From Antilocapra americana (Eukaryota; Chordata; Mammalia; Artiodactyla; Antilocapridae), in NCBI GenBank assembly GCA_007570785.1, contig ML661900.1, positions 8,152,854 to 8,216,853 of the forward strand: 64,000 nucleotides of DNA, in the 5' to 3' direction. The notes beneath the pieces are model-generated. The model was given only the letters and a program-made list of their open reading frames with translations, made no database searches and was not told where the DNA came from. Shown in pieces: positions 20,909-32,160 of the stretch. Position 1 is the stretch's first letter. Each line of letters starts with the position of its first letter. The position numbers and the translations under genes are program-made.

Positions 20909-21451
20909 ACACACTCAAGTATCGGAAAATATCGTACACACTCCCATGATGCACTACTCAATGTTCAGTAATTTATCATAATGGAACAATCATAATTTCG
21001 TTTTTTGTGTGAACACAAAACTTAAACACAGTAATATGAATTATGTCTATATTTAAAAAAAACAAGTATACAATACAGGATTGATTAAATATAACAAATG
21101 CCTAAGATGGGATATTCAGTAGGCAGTAAAAAGATCATCTTTATGAAAAATTAAGAATATATATCATCTAGATATGCATATGGTACAATATCAACTGAAA
21201 AATGATAAAAAGCTCTCTATACAGTATGGTCTCTGTTTTATAAATAAATGTGTATTAAGACTAGAAGAAAGCACATACATTTATAATAACTAGTTTTATC
21301 TTTAAACCTTTCCTTAAATCATAAAAATAAATGACACTTTTATATTCAGAAACATATCAGAATACAGGAAAATGGAAGAGCTCAAGACCAAAAAAGCTTT
21401 TCCTTTTCTTCTAAAAGTAACAGAATGTCCTATAGGAAATAGAGTTCACTG

Positions 21452-21690
21452 GGACTTCCCTAGTGGTCCAATGGCTAAGACTCAGCTCTCCCCATATAGG
21501 GGGCCTGGGTTTGACCCCTGGTCAGGGAACTAGACCCCACATGCCACAACTACAAGTTTGCATGCCACAGCTAAAGATCCCACTTGCTGCAACTAAAGAT
21601 CTTGCATGCTGCAAAGAAGACTGAGGATCTCTCGTGCCACACCTAAGTCCTAGTGCAGCCAAATAAATAAATATTTTTTTAAAAAAAAGA
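21452..21690 (+). mobile_element. cetartiodactyl tRNA-Glu SINE (CHR-type)
   Basis: 'gggacttccctagtggtcca', 'gggggcctgggtttgacccc', repeated 'caactaaagatc' phrases, 'gcagccaaataaataaat' and an A tail. Same type as 6426-6600 but with a longer body. Confidence 0.85.
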
Positions 21691-21784
21691 AAAATGCTTC
21701 ACTGATGTGACTCCATGAAAATATAAAATTCTTTGTATAAAAATATGCCATAAACGAAAAAGACAACTGACTAAAGGCTTACAT

Positions 21785-22325
21785 TATCCATTCATTATCC
21801 ATTCAACAAATATACTACTCTGGTCTGACTATCTCTGAGGGTACAGCAGTAAGCAAATCAGAGTAGGTACCTGCCCCCATTATTCTTTCATTCTCATTGG
21901 AAAGGACAGGCAGTAAGTAATGAATAACTTCAGACAGTGACAAATGTTACAAAGACCATAAAAGATTGCGGAAACACACAAACAAACAAAAAACCCAGAG
22001 GCAATAACGTGATGGCATAGGAAAGAGGCAAGAGGGAAGCTACATTAGAAAGCTGAGAACAGTTCCTCTAAGGAGCTGACATCTGAGCTAAAACATGAAT
22101 GATGAGACACAGTCAACTGATAAAGATTTGAGGAAGAGGGATCCAGAAAATGGATAACCGTTAAGTCCAAAGGCCATGAGGCAAGACAAAGATTAGCCTG
22201 TTTGGGAAGCGGCTGAGTGTTTTGAACATGAAGGGGAGAGGGGAGACTGAAACACCATGTAATCAAGAAACATCAAGGCTAGATCATGTTGGGACCTTTA
22301 AATCATTATAGGAAGTTAAGAGAGA
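21785..22325 (-). mobile_element. L2 LINE fragment, antisense
   Basis: Starts with 'ccattcaacaaatatacta' and continues 'ggtacagcagtaagcaaatc', 'gctgacatctgagctaaaac', 'gccatgaggcaagacaaaga', 'agatcatgttgggaccttta'. This is the antisense order of the L2 3' region. Ancient and non-coding. Confidence 0.65.
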
Positions 22326-22329
22326 TATT

Positions 22330-22660
22330 AACATCCCAAAACAAACAAGGCTAGAAACAATTCACAACTGAAAAAATACAATTGATCAATCAATACACAC
22401 ATTAAAATGTCAATCTACCTAGTAATCAAAGTTAAGCAAATTAAAATAGCAACAATTATTTACCTTTCACACTGCCAAGCCATCACAAATCATTATTAAT
22501 ATACAATGGCAGTGAGGTGAGAAAATGACAAGATTGTTATTTATGCTAGCAAAAACAATGGAAAAAACCTAAGTAATCAAAAACAGAAGTGTAATCTAAA
22601 TAAATTATGTTACATTTCTATCATGGAAAAGTGTGTGTCCATTAAATTACAATTTCACAG
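22330..22660 (+). mobile_element. old L1 3' fragment
   Basis: 'aaaacaatggaaaaaaccta' and 'taaataaattatgttacatt' resemble the L1 ORF2 3' end ('ggaaacaacctaaatgtcca', 'aaattatggtacatccatac'). Strongly diverged. Confidence 0.5.
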
Positions 22661-22784
22661 AATATTTAATATTTACGTCTGATACTGTTGATTGTACTAT
22701 TTCTAATCCACTCACAGATTCTAACAGTGCTCCTCTAAAACGTCATTTCTGCAGCAAAAAGCTCTAAGCCACCATAAGTTGGGA

Positions 22785-23090
22785 GACTACTGCAATAACT
22801 TCCTAACAATTACTTCTTTCTAGCCCCTCATCCTTTCCCTTGTTAATCTTCTATAGAGCAGGTGATTTCCTCAGTGTTAATCATCGTAACACATTCACAT
22901 TTTAACTATAAAGAAATCCTCATTACAGTGGCCCATGTGAGCTGGCTCCTGTGTTATAAACGTCACCTTTTGCCTCTAACAATGTTCAACACACACAGCA
23001 TTTGTCTCTGTGCTCTGAACCTGCCCAAACTCATTCAGATCCAAAGGCTTCTGTCCTTGCTATTCCTGATATCGAGAATGTGATTTTCTT
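22785..23090 (+). mobile_element. L2 LINE fragment
   Basis: 'actactgcaataacttccta' followed by degraded L2 3' landmarks ('cctcatcctttcccttgtta', 'ctgaacctgcccaaactcat'). Opposite in orientation to the L2 piece at 21785. Confidence 0.5.
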
Positions 23091-23104
23091 CCTCTTAATT
23101 ATTT

Positions 23105-23298
23105 AGTGAAAGTCACTCAGTCATATTTGACTCTTTGCGACCCCAACCCCATGGACTATACAGTCCAAGGAATTCTCCAGGCCAGAATACTAGAGTGGTG
23201 TCACTCCCTTCTCCAGGGAATCTTCCCAACCCAGGCATCAAACCCAGGACCCTGGCACTGCAGGTGAATTCTTACAATCTGAGCCACCAGAGAAGCCC
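23105..23298 (-). mobile_element. Bov-tA SINE (first unit of dimer)
   Basis: Reverse complement: 'agtgaaagtcactcagtcat', 'ctctttgcgaccccaacccc', ending in 'ccaccagagaagccc'. A second Bov-A unit follows without spacer. Confidence 0.88.
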
Positions 23299-23406
23299 AA
23301 GAATACTGGAGTGGGTAGCCTATCCCTTCTCCAGGGGACCTTCCCGACCCAGGAATCGAAGAACCAGGGTCTCTTGCATTGCAGGTGGATTCTTTACCAG
23401 CTGAGA
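23299..23406 (-). mobile_element. adjoining second Bov-A unit
   Basis: Begins abruptly at 'aagaatactggagtgggtag' and runs to 'gattctttaccagctgag'. The same junction 'gaagcccaagaatactggag' recurs at 44050, so this is a shared dimeric arrangement rather than a local accident. Confidence 0.8.
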
Positions 23407-23414
23407 GTTCAATT

Positions 23415-23427
23415 TAAATATCCCTTC
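23415..23427. repeat. left 13-bp target-site duplication of L1
   Basis: 'taaatatcccttc' recurs at 24160-24172 and flanks the young L1. Confidence 0.88.
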
Positions 23428-24159
23428 GTTTAGTACAACCACTATGGAGAACAGTGTGGAGATTCCTTAAAAAACTGGAAATAGAACTGCCATATGACCC
23501 AGCAATCCCACTGCTGGGCATACACACTGAGGAAACCAGAATTGAAAGAGACCCGTGTACCCCAATGTTCATCGCCGCATTGTTTACAATAGCCAGGACA
23601 TGGAAGCAACATAGATGTCCATTGGCAGACAAATGGATAAGGAAGCTGTGGTACATATACACAATGGAGTATTACTCAACCATTAAAAAGAATGCATTTT
23701 AATCAGTTCTAATAAAGTGGCTGAAACTGGAGCCTATTATACAGAGTAAAGTAAGTCAGAAAGAAAAACATCAATACAGTATATTAACACATATAGAATT
23801 TAGAAAGATGGTAATGATGACCCTATACTTGAGAAAGCAAAAGAGATACAGACGTAAAGAACAGACTTTTGGACTCTGTGGGAGAAGGCAAGGGTGGGAT
23901 GATTTGAGAGAATAGCACTGAAACATGTATGTAATCATATATGAAATAGATCGCCAGTCCAGGTTCGATGCATGAGACAGGGTGCTTGGGGCTGGTGCAC
24001 TGGGATGACCCTGAGGGATGGGATGGGGAGGGAGGCGGGAGGAGGCTCAGGATGGGTACACATGTACACCCATGGCTGAATCATGTCAACATATGGCAAA
24101 AACACTACAATACTGTAAAGTAATTAGCCTTGAATTAAAATAAATAAATTAAAAATAAA
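23428..24159 (+). mobile_element. young bovine L1, 5'-truncated, 732 bp
   Basis: Contains the ORF2 C-terminus, 3'UTR ('tcgccagtccaggttcgatg', 'actgggatgaccctgaggga') and terminus 'gtcaacatatggcaaaaaca', then 'gtaaagtaattagcct' and an A-rich tail. Exact 13-bp duplications flank it. The 3' terminus differs from the 'tatcatgacaatg' type at 2977 and 18550. Confidence 0.92.
23430..23850 (+). pseudogene. L1 ORF2 C-terminal fragment
   Basis: In frame from the truncation point: LVQPLWRTVWRFLKKLEIEL, then YDPAIPLLGI and WKQHRCPLADKWIRKLWYIY, up to KKNAF where TAA (23700-23702) replaces the expected glutamate codon. The same frame resumes with VLIKWLKLEP and KHQYSILTHI. This is the Zn-knuckle-distal C-terminal end of the L1 endonuclease/RT protein; both catalytic domains are absent. 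Confidence 0.88.
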
Positions 24160-24172
24160 TAAATATCCCTTC
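24160..24172. repeat. right 13-bp target-site duplication of L1
   Basis: Exact copy of 'taaatatcccttc' directly after the L1 A-rich tail. Confidence 0.88.
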
Positions 24173-24241
24173 TTTGAAGAGGTCTCCTCTTGCCATCCTA
24201 GGTAAACACTTTTATCACATGCACTTAGCTCCTTCACAGTA

Positions 24242-24471
24242 CATGTGCGTATATGCCCAGTCATTTCAGTCATGTCCAGAATTTTGCAGCCTCCATGGAC
24301 TACAGCCTGCCAGGCTCCTCAGTCTGTGGGATTCTCCAGGCCAGAATACTAGAGTGGGTTGCCATGCCTTCCTCTGGGAGATTTTTCTGACCTACAGATT
24401 GAACCCATGTTTCTTACATCTCCTACATTGGCAGGCGGGTTCTTTACATACTGTGCCACTAGGGAAGCCTT
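24242..24471 (-). mobile_element. Bov-tA SINE with 11-bp target duplication
   Basis: Reverse-complement SINE ('tacagcctgccaggctcctc', 'gattctccaggccagaatac', end 'ccactagggaagc'). 'ccttcacagta' at 24231-24241 and 24472-24482 flanks it exactly. Confidence 0.9.
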
Positions 24472-24671
24472 CCTTCACAGTATTTATGCCTATCTGAAAT
24501 TATGTATTTATTTGGAGTTACATGTCTTATACTTTACTTAGAAGAATATAAGCTCCACGAGAGCAGAGACTTTATGTATTCCCAGCATTCTCAGGACAGT
24601 GTCAAGAGAACAGGACTACAAAATAAACCTTTATCAAATAAATGAATGAAAACGAGAAAAGAATATTGTAT

Positions 24672-24899
24672 GTGCTGTGTGTGTGCTCAGTCACTTTAGG
24701 CGTGTCCGACTCTTTGCGACCCCGTGGACTGCAGCCTGCCAGGCTCCTCTGTCCATGGGATTCTCCAGGCAAGAACACTGGAGTGGGTTGTCATGCCTAC
24801 CTTCAGGGGATCTTCCCAACCCAGGGACTGAATCCACGTCTCCTGTGACTCCTGCATTGCAGGCGAATTCTTTACCACTGAGACACCAGGGAAGTCCCA
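24672..24899 (-). mobile_element. Bov-tA SINE
   Basis: Reverse complement: 'gcgtgtccgactctttgcga', 'ctgcagcctgccaggctcct', ending 'gagacaccagggaagtccca'. A duplication within 'gtctcctgtgactcctgcat' lengthens the body slightly. Low divergence. Confidence 0.92.
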
Positions 24900-24981
24900 G
24901 TAAGTTACACACAAACCATCAACAGGCATCATAAAATATGTAGGATATAAAAGCAACATGTGTGTGTGTACATAAGGATAC

Positions 24982-25180
24982 AGTGTTAGTTGCTCAGTCA
25001 TGTCCAACTCTTTGCGACCCGGTGGACTGTAGCCCACCAGACTCCTCTGTCTATGGGATTCTCCAGGCAAGAGTACTGCAAGGTATTGCCATTCCTTTCT
25101 CCAGGGAATCTTCCAGACCCAGGGATTGAACCTGGGTCTCCTGTATTTCAGGCAGATTCTTTACCACCTGAACCACTATA
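24982..25180 (-). mobile_element. Bov-tA SINE, head degraded
   Basis: Reverse complement: 'agttgctcagtcatgtccaa', 'tgtagcccaccagactcctc', 'gattgaacctgggtctcctg', ending 'ttctttaccacctgaaccac'. The last 15-20 bases of the tRNA-like head are missing. Confidence 0.9.
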
Positions 25181-26620
25181 TATATCAATGTTAATAAAAA
25201 TATGGGTGAAACTGGAAAATAGATTATGAAACATATATAAACTTCAAATTTTATCTTCATGTAAACCAAAAAAATTAAAGTTATTTGAAAATTTATTATT
25301 TTCAAAGAAATAACTGAGAAACTTAAATATTAAAAGCAAATTTATAAAATTAAGAGCTCTTATGTATATGTGCATGTTTGTATGTAGACAGACAACAGAC
25401 ATATGTAGATAAAGATATACACACATGGTACTAAAAGAAAGAGGAAAAGAATGAGGAGAGGATTATATCAATCAAAATACTCAATACTATAGACTGAATA
25501 GAATATTTTTAAGATACTACATTTAAGAGGTCATCTTATTTCTATATAACACTAACATTCATTTGAACATTTTTATGATCCTCTAAAAAAACAGAAAAAG
25601 CCCATAATTCAAATTCAACCTAATCTGAAATGACAGTACCTTCATAATGAAAACTTTCATAAACCAGTGATTATCTTCAAAGACTATATGAAGAAAAAGC
25701 AAAGGGGGAAAAAATAAGCTATCTATAAAGCTCTAGTACCAGAAGCACAAAAATAATTTTTGAAGTTCTAAAAATGCCTTTTATCTAAAAAATGCCAAAA
25801 TAAAAACTGAGAAATGACTATACATTATAATCTAAAAAATGAATATTATCAATGACCAAGATAAATAATGGCTGCCGAAGTAGTGAAAATATTCTCAGTT
25901 TAAATACAGAAAAAGGGAACATTCAATTACCTCCTAGAGAACAATGTATTTCCTATAAAGCCTCCACTGAAAAATATGATGTGAAATTATTTCTACTCTT
26001 TGTTTCTATTAAAATCTTCCAATTAAGTTTTCCTTTACTGACCCAATTCCCTGGTACTTAGGACAAGGCTGCTTATTTGGTTGATTTCTACACATGTGTG
26101 ATTGCTTATCTGCCTAGAATAGTCCTGATTTACTTTATTTGACTGTATCACAGATTTGGCAGGAGCTGCACATTTGGCATGGAGATGTCCACAGGTGACG
26201 TGGAAACAGGCTGAAAAGGCATATGGCAAGCAATCCATGCATGTTCTTGGATATCACTCTTTTTAGGAGGCCACTGTATTTTACTAGAATAAATCAGATC
26301 CACAGTGGAACTGGGAATTGAGTTGACTTTTGTAAGATTTCAAAAGAAGATTGCTTCCCATTTGTATTATGTACGTCTAAAAGAAGGACTAATGTAAAAT
26401 GACATTACATATTTCAAAAAAAAAGGGACTAATGTAAGAAGTGAACTAGCATATTAGTTGCTTTCTGCTAAAATTATTTTCTCAAAATTGCTTGTGATTC
26501 TTTATTTTTAAAATGGGACCAAAGCGGGGGAAAAAAAAGCAATTCAGTGTATAAGCTGTAACAGGAGTTTACAAACTAGCATATATATTAACATATGGCC
26601 AGGGAAATTTGTATTCACAT
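25181..26620. other. AT-rich, nothing recognised
   Basis: Includes a TATG/ACAC-rich patch at 25360-25430 and a slightly less AT-rich stretch at 26040-26240 that I cannot name. No gene-like frame. Confidence 0.45.
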
Positions 26621-26633
26621 AATTAGTACCAAG
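26621..26633. repeat. left 13-bp target-site duplication of SINE
   Basis: 'aattagtaccaag' recurs exactly at 26837-26849. Confidence 0.9.
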
Positions 26634-26836
26634 GGATTTCTTCAGTGGCTCAGGGTAAAGAATCTGCCAGCAATGCAGGAGATGCAGGTTCCATCCCTGG
26701 GTTAGCAAGACCGGGAGGAGGGCATGGCAACCCACTCCAGTATTCTTGCCTGGAAAATCTAGACAGAGGAGCCTGGAAGGCTACCATCCACAGGGTCGCG
26801 GAGTCAGAGACGACTGAAGTGACTGAACACACACAC
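26634..26836 (+). mobile_element. Bov-tA SINE with 13-bp target duplication
   Basis: 'ggatttcttcagtggctcag', 'ggttccatccctgggttagc', 'ggcaacccactccagtattc', 'gactgaagtgactgaacac', CA tail. The A-box region is shortened relative to other copies. Confidence 0.92.
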
Positions 26837-26849
26837 AATTAGTACCAAG
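26837..26849. repeat. right 13-bp target-site duplication of SINE
   Basis: Exact copy of 26621-26633, directly after the CA tail. Confidence 0.9.
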
Positions 26850-29800
26850 TCCAGTGTTCTTTCTAGATTATTGTTTAGAATTCATTTAAGGTAATTTCCT
26901 GGTAGTGTTAACACTAATAGGAAGGAAATTGATCTAGCTGGAATAATGTGTGACTGATTTTAAATGTGGGACTGATCTATGCTTCAGCAATCCATTCAAC
27001 ATTTTTATGAGTTATAAATCAAAAATCAAACATCTCACAATAAATTGAGTGAATTCAGAAAGAATTTACTGAGGATATTCTTTATGGAAATCACAGATGT
27101 GAATAATATATGGCTTCTACTCTCAAAACATAATAGAAAGACAAAACTAGTAAACAAATCTTAGTAAGTGGTAATTAATAAACTGGAGCTTTATCAATAA
27201 ATATACAATGAAGTATATTGATTCAAAGCATCTTAAAAGCAAACAATGAGAATTTGGAAATAAGTAGGATGACATTCAAATTAAAGGAGAGGAGGGCAGT
27301 AATATTTTGACCCTGCACCACAGGTTTACCATGAAGCATAGCAAGAATGATTGAAGTCAGGAGGGAGAATTGATAACAGAGATTTGGTTTGGTTTCAGAC
27401 ATGCTGAATATGTCATAACCTGCACACTATAGGAAAATATGGAGTCAAAATTTCAAAAAAGAAATATAAAAAGTAGCAATTAATGGCCAATTTTCTTATC
27501 ATTTGCATTTACATCCATAACATGAGTAAGGTATGATGTATTAGATCACTATCTGAGATTAGCGATAAATAAAGATGCAACTTTCTGATGAATTTTTTGA
27601 GTTCATTAATTTTTAATATTTTACTTGACCCACTAAAACAGGGTTTCTATATTAAAGACTTATACAATATCACAATTAAAAATATAAAGCCACTTAAAAG
27701 GGAAAATAGACGAAAATGACAATTTTTTTAAAGTATATTTTAGATAGTGTATTTCAAAAAACTGTATTTTTAAGTACTGATTTTCCTATTTGATGACTGG
27801 AGGCTATATATATCAGAAGCTCCCTAAAAACTTCCCTGAACTTTACTTTTCCCAAGTACATTCATAAAAACTTACAAAAACAGAAATTTGTTCTTTCTAA
27901 TATCAAACTTTCATCATACAGCAATATTCATCTCAGCTAAGTAAAAAATACAAAATAATTAACTTTAATAATTTTGTTAAATAGAATGTTTAAATTACTT
28001 CAATGGTTGGGAAAAGAGTAAAGTAGCAAGAAAAACTTCTTGATACCTACACAATTAGTCATATTTTATAGTTTGTTCATTCTTATGAAGCACAAACACA
28101 CAAGTTTATTGGTACAGGAAATATGACTTCATACAAGTAATCACATATACTACAATTTCTTGCATCAATACTACTTGAAATTCAACTAATTCTGAGATTT
28201 GTCATATTTACCATTTCAGCTAACATAAAGGTTAGAATGTCCATTCACCAAGATTCCTAGGCTAGGAAGTGTTAACTGATAAAAATCAGAAATTAAGAGT
28301 TAAAGTGTCATCAGTCATATTGTTGAAAGTTAGTAAATAGGGTAAAAATCTTTGAAATTTTCAATGAGATAATCCATATTTAATAGCAATGTGGAAATGA
28401 GCAAAACTTTACTGGGATATTTTATTGGTAACTGATTTAACTTCTCTCAAACTCGGATGATCTGATTTGAAGATAACACATTTTTTTTTTTCCTCTTTTA
28501 CTTTTTAGTATACTATCTACACTTCTTTGGGAGTTTTCAGGAAAAACTGATTTTTAAATATAAAGGAATTTTTCAATTATTTGTACTTACAATGCCATTT
28601 TGACTTCTCACTTTTCTAATTATCACCTGACCATGTGATAATAATATGTACCTGACCATACATATTAAAGAATCCTACTTTTGGCTAAATTTCACCAATA
28701 AAGATTGCATTAAATTATTATGGTAAGGAATAGCAAAAATTCAATGCTAGATCTCAAACTGTTTGAAGTCAACTTTTATATAATCACTCAAAATAATAAT
28801 CCATTAAAGTATGATTGAAATAGCACTTTACTCTCAACAAATACAGCTTCAATTTAATTTTCTGTTATAGGCATACTACTCTCTCATAACCAAAGCTCTT
28901 GGTGACCAACAGTTTGATTTTTCACCATTTCTGACCATATTTTGTGATACAATCTGAAAACTTGAGGAACTTAAAATAAGAAAAGAAAATCCTACAATAG
29001 AAAGATTTTTCTTTCAATCTGAACCTACTTGGATTATCGTTAATCACCACTGACCCCATCAACTGTAATAAAACAAGAAAGAAAAAGAAATGCAAGGAAA
29101 CTAGAAGAAGATCAACTGAGCCAAAACAGAATTAAATCTAAAATGCACTTGCCTAACAGTAAATAAAAGGCAATACCACTAGCTTAAAAAAACATTAGAG
29201 GCATAAAAAATAATTCTTATACCTTCAAATATTTTTGAATAAGGATATAAATGAACAAATAAAAATATTAGTAGAATGAATTACTCAACAGTAGTATTAT
29301 AAACTCTGATTTCAATGTTCAGAAGATATTCATAAATTCAGCAAATAATACATTGAATATATTATAGAAAGGAAGTAAGAGATTCACCAAGAAAGAAATC
29401 AGTGGCTGTCTCAAAAATGCTCACAATCTAGTAGGAAGATAGACATTTTTGTAGGCAATACAATAATATCATAAACAAAGTACTAGTGAGAGCAAAGAAC
29501 ACACTAGAGAAAAGCACTTATTCTAACTGCCAAGACCAATAAAGACTTCACCTAAATTGGGCATCGAAGACCAAGTAAGATTCCATCGGGAGGAAAAGGT
29601 AAAAAGAATACCCCAAAGTCACAAAATAGCTTAAGACAAGGCATGGAACAACAGACATGGGTGAACTTTCACAGAAATGCCAGCTGCCCATAAGGGCCTC
29701 AGTGTAGGTGATTTAAAAGGATGTTAAAATGTGAGTTTTCCTGTGTTTTTCCTTTCAGCTAAGGATCCAAAGCTGGGAACAATAGGTTCCAAGTACAAGG

Positions 29801-30485
29801 GCTGAGGTGACACATCATCTATGCAACAGGTGGAAAGATGGGGCCATAAACTGCTCATGTATCCTTTAGTCTATCATTCACATAAAAAAATAAAAGCAAC
29901 TATTGGAGGAGGGGAGTTTATAAATTGTTTGAGGAAGAAACAGAACTATGATTCATTCAGACTTTGCCCTATGCCCTTTAGAATACAGGACACTTAATGA
30001 ATGGAACAGGAACTGGAATTAGGACTGTAACAAAATCTAAAGGTAAGGGGCAAGATGATCTCACTCTGGGCTACCACCTCCGAAATGGCCTAGATTTCCA
30101 TTCCAGAGTTTATGGACTCAAAAAACATTTTTCATTGGACAAATAAGGATACTGGGAGAGAAACTAGTCCTGAGCCATTTTTAAAGAAAGTCTACCCAAA
30201 GGACTACAAAAGGAACAAGATAACACCAGAAGTAGAGGCTAGAGGTAGACCAGGAAGTCAGGGACTAAGGAAGGTAGTCAAACAAAGACAAAGAAGTATC
30301 AAATTCTAACCGGGTTATCCTCAGGCAGCAGGAATCCTTGATAAACCCCTCAAAGCAAGAGAAAGAACCCATTCAGATTTCCAACATACCTTTACTAATA
30401 ATTAGTAATTCTCTATTTCTAATGTCCAAACTTTGGAAGACCCAGAACCTGCACAGTGAGTAGAGAGAAAAAATAAGACAAAAGA
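26850..30485. other. long stretch poor in recognisable elements
   Basis: About 3.6 kb of AT-rich DNA with no Bov SINE or young L1. Faint L2-like antisense traces are possible near 27040-27400 and 29320-29710 but too weak to call. The 65-codon frame at 30112-30309 is unassigned. Confidence 0.4.
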
Positions 30486-30680
30486 AATTGAGAGCTCCTG
30501 AGAAGTTGCTGTGTAGCACAGGGAGCCCAGGGTGGTGCTCTGTGATGATCTGAAGGGCTGGGATGCGGGGAGGGGATGGAATGTGGGTATAACTATGGCT
30601 GATTTGCATTGCTGTATGGCAGAAACCAATACAACATTGTAAAAAAATTAATATTTAATAAAACTAAAAAATAGAAAAGA
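30486..30680 (+). mobile_element. artiodactyl L1 3' end
   Basis: 'gttgctgtgtagcacaggga', 'ggtgctctgtgatgatctga', 'tgtatggcagaaaccaatac', 'aacattgtaaaaaaattaat' and an A-rich tail: the 3'UTR of an older artiodactyl L1 subfamily, in sense. Confidence 0.8.
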
Positions 30681-31335
30681 AAGTCTACTAGTTGACATGT
30701 CCTATTCCCCTTCCCACTCAGATTTTTAAGCCTGCTTTGAGTAAGGTTGATGTAAACGAGAAATTTTACATAGGATGAGAGTCTGGAATTTTAACTTAGC
30801 CTGTTTTTTTATTGCCTGAAAATTGAGATTATTTTGCAATGCCAGAGAGTGAGAAAAGAAGGAATAAAGGAGAAATAAAAAGGAGAAAGAGAAGTGCAGA
30901 AGGAAGAGAAAGGAAGAAGAGCAAAAGCATGGCAGAACAAAGATAGGTTCTTGAAAAGCATTAAGATATGGAAAAAATAATATTCAGAGTTCAGATTTTA
31001 TATTCAGTGGCAGAAAAGAATAAAGTAACTTTCTGCGTGTACCCTGATGAGTTCATCTTTTTTAATAAACCCATAGAGAGTGGAAAATGGTGGGCAAAGT
31101 AGTCTGATTATAAGGTCAAAATTTTGATTAGATTATTGTGAAGTCTGAAATCTATAAATATAGATGACTTAAAGTTATTTTTTAAAGGCATACAATCATC
31201 TAGGCATATGTATACTGTGAATTTGTTTAGGGAGAACCTATGTCTATAAAATATTCACTCTTGTTCTGAGTTGCAGAAACTCCTAAGTACTAGGGAAAAG
31301 AAGTTAAAGGCAAATTCCACCTTCAGTGAGTTTAC
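30681..31335. other. A/G-rich unassigned stretch
   Basis: A purine-rich patch (30845-30930, GAGAAAG-like) and AT-rich DNA. No element named. Confidence 0.45.
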
Positions 31336-31550
31336 AGAAAGTGAAAGAGTTAGTCACTCAGTCATCTAACTCTCTGAGACCACATGGACTGTAGCCCGCC
31401 AGGCTCCTCTGTCCATGGGATTTCCCAGACAAGAAAACTGGAATGGGCTGCCACTTCCTTCTCCAAGAGGTCTTCCTGACCCAAGGACTGAACCTGTGTC
31501 TCCTGCATTGCAGGCAGATTCTTTACCATCTGAGCCACCAGGGAAGCCAC
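31336..31550 (-). mobile_element. Bov-tA SINE
   Basis: Reverse complement starting at the tail 'gaaagtgaaagagttagtca', through 'actgtagcccgccaggctcc', to the head 'gagccaccagggaagcc'. Full length. Confidence 0.92.
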
Positions 31551-31555
31551 ACAGA

Positions 31556-31968
31556 GGAAACAGACAAGTACAAGTACTATCTTACACATAATAACTGCTA
31601 GAACAGGGGGAAGCAAAGCCTACAGGATCATATACAAGGGTAATCAAGTGAAAGTATAAAGGATGAAGAAGGAGGAAACACCTCAGTGAAGGAGAAATTA
31701 AAGTTATGTGCACAAGATGAGGTTGAGTCATACAGCTGACAGGAGCCTAGGATAAAGGGGTATGTGAGTGGCTGGAAAGAATGTCGCAGGCACGCAAAGG
31801 CACAATGAAAGCATGGCACATTCTGGGAATTGTAAGAAGTTCAGTATCAATCAGTCAAGCCATCAATACATGCAGGAAGAAATAAAGTTGAGCCAGTTCA
31901 CATGCCTGGACAGAGAATTTGGATTTTATCTCCAGAACAACGAAAGCCACTGACAGGTTTTAGTACCA
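31556..31968 (-). mobile_element. L2 LINE fragment, antisense
   Basis: 'acctcagtgaaggagaaatt', 'ggcacgcaaaggcacaatga', 'gaatttggattttatctcca', 'gaaagccactgacaggtttt' keep the order of antisense L2 3' sequence. Confidence 0.6.
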
Positions 31969-31984
31969 CTCATTTTTCACATAC

Positions 31985-32160
31985 TGTATGTCTAGTATAC
32001 ATGAAGAACTCTTTCACACACTTGTTTATTCCTCACAACAACCCTGTGAGGTAGGTGTAATGATTTTCAATTAACAGGTTGTGGGGGGACCCTTAAATTT
32101 CATAAGCAAGTTACACTTGAATAAATAGCTACAAAGCAGTGATTAGGATTCCAACCACAC
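31985..32160 (-). mobile_element. MIR SINE, antisense
   Basis: 'ttattcctcacaacaaccct' and 'gtgaggtaggtgtaatgatt' are the diagnostic antisense MIR core and 3' half, followed by degraded 'agcagtgattaggattccaa'. Ancient mammalian tRNA-derived SINE. Confidence 0.75.

Larger units (their letters stand above)
18940..21290 (+). mobile_element. old L1 ORF2 to 3' end, interrupted
   Basis: Highly decayed sense L1. 'ccagcaatgtattgaaaaac' and 'atactatggtcaaatagaat' lie near 19020, 'gaaataaaaggtataaagtt' near 19280, and the 'aggaatgaccttaaataaac' and 'atggactagaacagaaaacc' regions lie past the LTR. The 3' end motif 'tcaactgaaaaatgataaaa' is near 21190. It is interrupted by a MaLR LTR (19445-19882) and a SINE (20793-20908). 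Stops occur in all frames. Continuity past 20700 is inferred. Confidence 0.6.
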
